Shown: positions 62,084 through 64,000 of the stretch, piece by piece
Numbering within the stretch: position 1 is the first letter of the stretch
Layout: every line of letters begins with the position of its first letter
Source: Tenebrio molitor
Lineage: Eukaryota; Arthropoda; Insecta; Coleoptera; Tenebrionidae
Length of the DNA: 64,000 bases
Assembly: GCF_963966145.1 (NCBI RefSeq)
Contig: NC_091048.1
Coordinates: 10,044,001 to 10,108,000, forward strand
Direction: 5' to 3'
Notes under the pieces: model-generated
The model's input: only the letters and a program-made list of their open reading frames with translations
What the model was told of the DNA's origin: nothing
Database searches by the model: none
Made by a program: the position numbers and the translations under genes

Positions 62084-62104
62084 CGCGGAGCAGTGATGCC
62101 AGGT

Positions 62105-62183
62105 CTCACGATAAATCGTGAGATCTCACGATTGGAAATCCAATCTCACGATCTCACGATTAGTACAGATTTTCTCACGATTT
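62105..62183. repeat. tctcacgat subterminal repeats of hAT 3
   Basis: tctcacgataaatcgtgaga, tctcacgattgg, caatctcacgatctcacgat and ttctcacgattt follow each other, six copies of tctcacgat or its complement in 79 bases. Likely transposase-binding sites. Confidence 0.65.
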
Positions 62184-62640
62184 AAAAAAAAATCCCTTTT
62201 AAAAAATGCATCGCACCCAAACGTCCATCGTCGCGTGCTGCGAGGCTGGACACGCTCCGCATTTACGTACTTTTTCTAGTTTGTCTGCAATCTGCATTGA
62301 GTTATTCAGGGTTATTTCCCGAATCAGCAAATTATAAAACAAAACAATCGGCCAAATATCTTTTTCATTTCATTTGATACTGTTAAGAATATTGTTTAGG
62401 TCATTGTTCATTTTTTAGTTAGTCGTAAAAGAAAAGGTTTGAATAAGGGAGTGTGAACGGAGAACACTCTCGATTTGAATTCCATAAGAGAACGAGCTAT
62501 TTTTCAATTGCATATTTTCAAGAATTAGTGAGTTTTACTTTCCCTTCTAAGAAAAGCGTTATTTATATATTTCTAACATACTCGTATCTGAGTTGCAAAA
62601 TCTAATAAAGTGGTTGGTTCTAAATAAAATTTTTAAAAAA

Positions 62641-64000
62641 TGTCGACCAGTGGTAGTGACGATGATTTAAATGTGCCATCAACATCAAAAGGAAAAAGGA
62701 AGAGATAAAAAACGTCTTACGCACAAAAATATAGAAAAGAGTGGGAAAAGGAAATTACATGGTTATCAGAAAGTAAAAAGGGTCTTCTTTATGGATGCTA
62801 GGAAATTGTAAGATTTTATTTGACATGACATAACTAATAGGTGTACGTCCTTTACTTTAAAGGTGCAAGTCTTGTAATTGTGATCTTAAAATTACCCATG
62901 GAAAAGGAGACATTATAAAACATGGAGAAACCGAAAAACACCGAAAGTCTGGTCAAGCTATCGTTGGTCAGCAGAAGGAGAAATAAGAATTGCTGGATTA
63001 ATTGCCAAACACAATTTGCCGCTAAAATTAATGGACCATCTACCAGATTTAATAAGATCAGTATGCAGCGATTCGGCCATTGCAAAAAAATATTAAATGT
63101 AAGCGCACAAAACTTAAATCTATAATAGGGAAAGTTACGGGTGGATTTGAAATATTAAGAATTACAGAGCGGATGAAAAACAACAAATTTAGTATCATTG
63201 CCGACGAGTCTACTGACCGTTCATGTACAAAAGCAAACCAAAATGTTAAAGATTACTTTTTAGCATTAATTGCCGTTCAAGAAACTACTGGTGCGGCAAT
63301 ATTTTCCCATATAAAAAATTTTTTCTTAAAATATGACATTCCATATAAACAAAATTGCATCGGTTTTGCATCAGATGGGGCCAACAATATGATGGGTAAT
63401 CAAAATTCGGTAATGAGTAGGTTAAGAGAGGAAATCCCAACATTTTTATCATGAAATGTAACGGGTGACTATTAAAATTTTCACTTAGGGTTGGCTATGG
63501 ATCATTCTTTGTTTTCCGTTACACCTTAGACACTGACAAGTTTGACATTTCAATAAATGTTTTCAGTTGTACTGACTGACATTTGTCTTTCGTTTTTGCG
63601 TGTGTCTAAAGTAACAGAAAAAATAAAAACTCGGTCAAAGTCAACTCCAAGTGAAAATTTTAATAGTCACCCGTTATATGACAGCTTCCACTTGTGCGCA
63701 TCTTATGCGTGCGAAAAACTGCCTCATGATGTTGAAAAAATTACAAGGGAGGTATATAATTATTTTGCACATAGCCCGAAAAGATCAAGGGATTTTAGGT
63801 TGTTTCAAAGTTTTGTCAATGTCTCCATTGTAAAATTTTTACATCCGGCAGCAACTAGATGGTTGTCGCTAGAAAGTGTTCAAACGTTTGCTGGCACTGT
63901 ACAATGCTCTTATATTATATTTTACCGACCAATCCTCACAATAGTTATTTGGATCACAAGTCCAGAAAATGATATTTTGCGAGTGAGTGATATTGCGTAG
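62641..64000 (+). pseudogene. hAT transposase of element 3, broken, cut by the window edge
   Basis: Starts STSGSDDDLNVPSTSKGK at 62641; a stop (62706-62708) and shifts follow. YRKEWEKEITWLSES, CNCDLKITHGKGDIIKH, GETEKHRKSGQAIVGQQK form a BED-like/TTF-type finger. Then KLKSIIGKVTGGFEILRITE, NKFSIIADESTDRSCTKANQ (first Asp), NCIGFASDGANNMMGNQNSV (second Asp). A MITE (63461-63674) interrupts it; after that FHLCASYACEKLPHDVEKIT, FLHPAATRWLSLES and, in another frame, FKRLLALYNALILYFTDQSS. Same family as hAT 2 (zinc finger 862-like). Confidence 0.75.
63461..63674. mobile_element. MITE in the hAT 3 gene, TA-flanked
   Basis: Begins acgggtgactattaaaattt then tcact and ends agtgaaaattttaatagtca then cccgt; TA on both sides. 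The 25-base arms match perfectly by eye. 214 bases and non-coding. It separates two parts of one transposase, so it is younger than the gene. Confidence 0.85.

Larger units (their letters stand above)
62091..64000 (+). mobile_element. hAT element 3, 3' end outside the window
   Basis: Begins cagtgatgccaggtctcacg. Between 62105 and 62183 the word tctcacgat occurs about six times in both orientations, a subterminal repeat cluster. A transposase gene follows (62641-64000). hAT 2 has inserted at its very first base. 62184-62640 holds no gene. The end is not in the window. Confidence 0.7.

Overview
This 64-kb window looks like AT-rich eukaryotic DNA from an insect or a related arthropod. The evidence is a mixture of copia and gypsy retroelements, jockey/CR1-like LINEs, THAP-type P-element transposases, PIF/Harbinger, Tc1/mariner/IS630-like, pogo, piggyBac and hAT elements, short GT-AG introns, and many short inverted-repeat (MITE-like) elements. 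I could not recognise a conventional single-copy host gene, an rRNA or tRNA gene, or a CRISPR array. Almost every coding stretch is a transposase, a transposon accessory protein or a retroelement polyprotein, and most are broken by frameshifts, deletions or later insertions. The species or order cannot be fixed from the sequence alone.

Layout, left to right. 1-1552: 3' part of a decayed hAT element. 1594-3213: Harbinger element with an intact HARBI1-like nuclease. 3431-5877: a row of MITEs. 6210-11400: a THAP/P-element transposase (P1), broken by a 1.26-kb mariner relic and a solo LTR. 11836-18210: Tc1 fragment, old copia remnant, LINE, a third P-element remnant (P3) and MITEs. 18706-19829: FLYWCH-domain fragment and gypsy reverse-transcriptase fragment. 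19888-33360: one P-element-like transposase gene (P2) stretched over 13.5 kb by a complete copia element, three Harbinger elements and one MITE. 33560-36400: gypsy pol relic followed by a striking 71-bp tandem repeat array. 36413-38700: second LINE, split by another insertion. 38787-41725: decayed mariner-type element containing a second copy of the 1.26-kb mariner. 43110-46492: IS630-like transposase gene split by a pogo element and a three-level MITE nest. 46985-49494: complete hAT element with an open two-intron transposase gene. 49660-53983: Harbinger relic containing a hAT MITE and a complete two-gene Harbinger element. 54347-58405: MITEs, piggyBac relic and hAT remnant. 58662-64000: MITEs, an LTR-like fragment, and one hAT element inserted at the very end of another.

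Four units look young or potentially functional: the copia at 20228-24655 (LTRs identical by eye, 5-bp target duplication, one long open frame, but a short in-frame deletion near the RNase H junction); the hAT at 46985-49494 (8-bp target duplication, open gene); the two-gene Harbinger at 50758-53983; and the HARBI1-like gene at 1901-2944. The three P-element relics and the second Harbinger (28427-31193) are instructive because reading frames on either side of insertions can be matched, giving the order of events.

The pattern as a whole, old elements repeatedly hit by younger ones on both strands with no visible host gene, is what is expected of heterochromatin or a transposon-trapping locus such as a piRNA cluster. 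That is inference. Terminal coordinates of MITEs were read by eye and may be off by a few bases.
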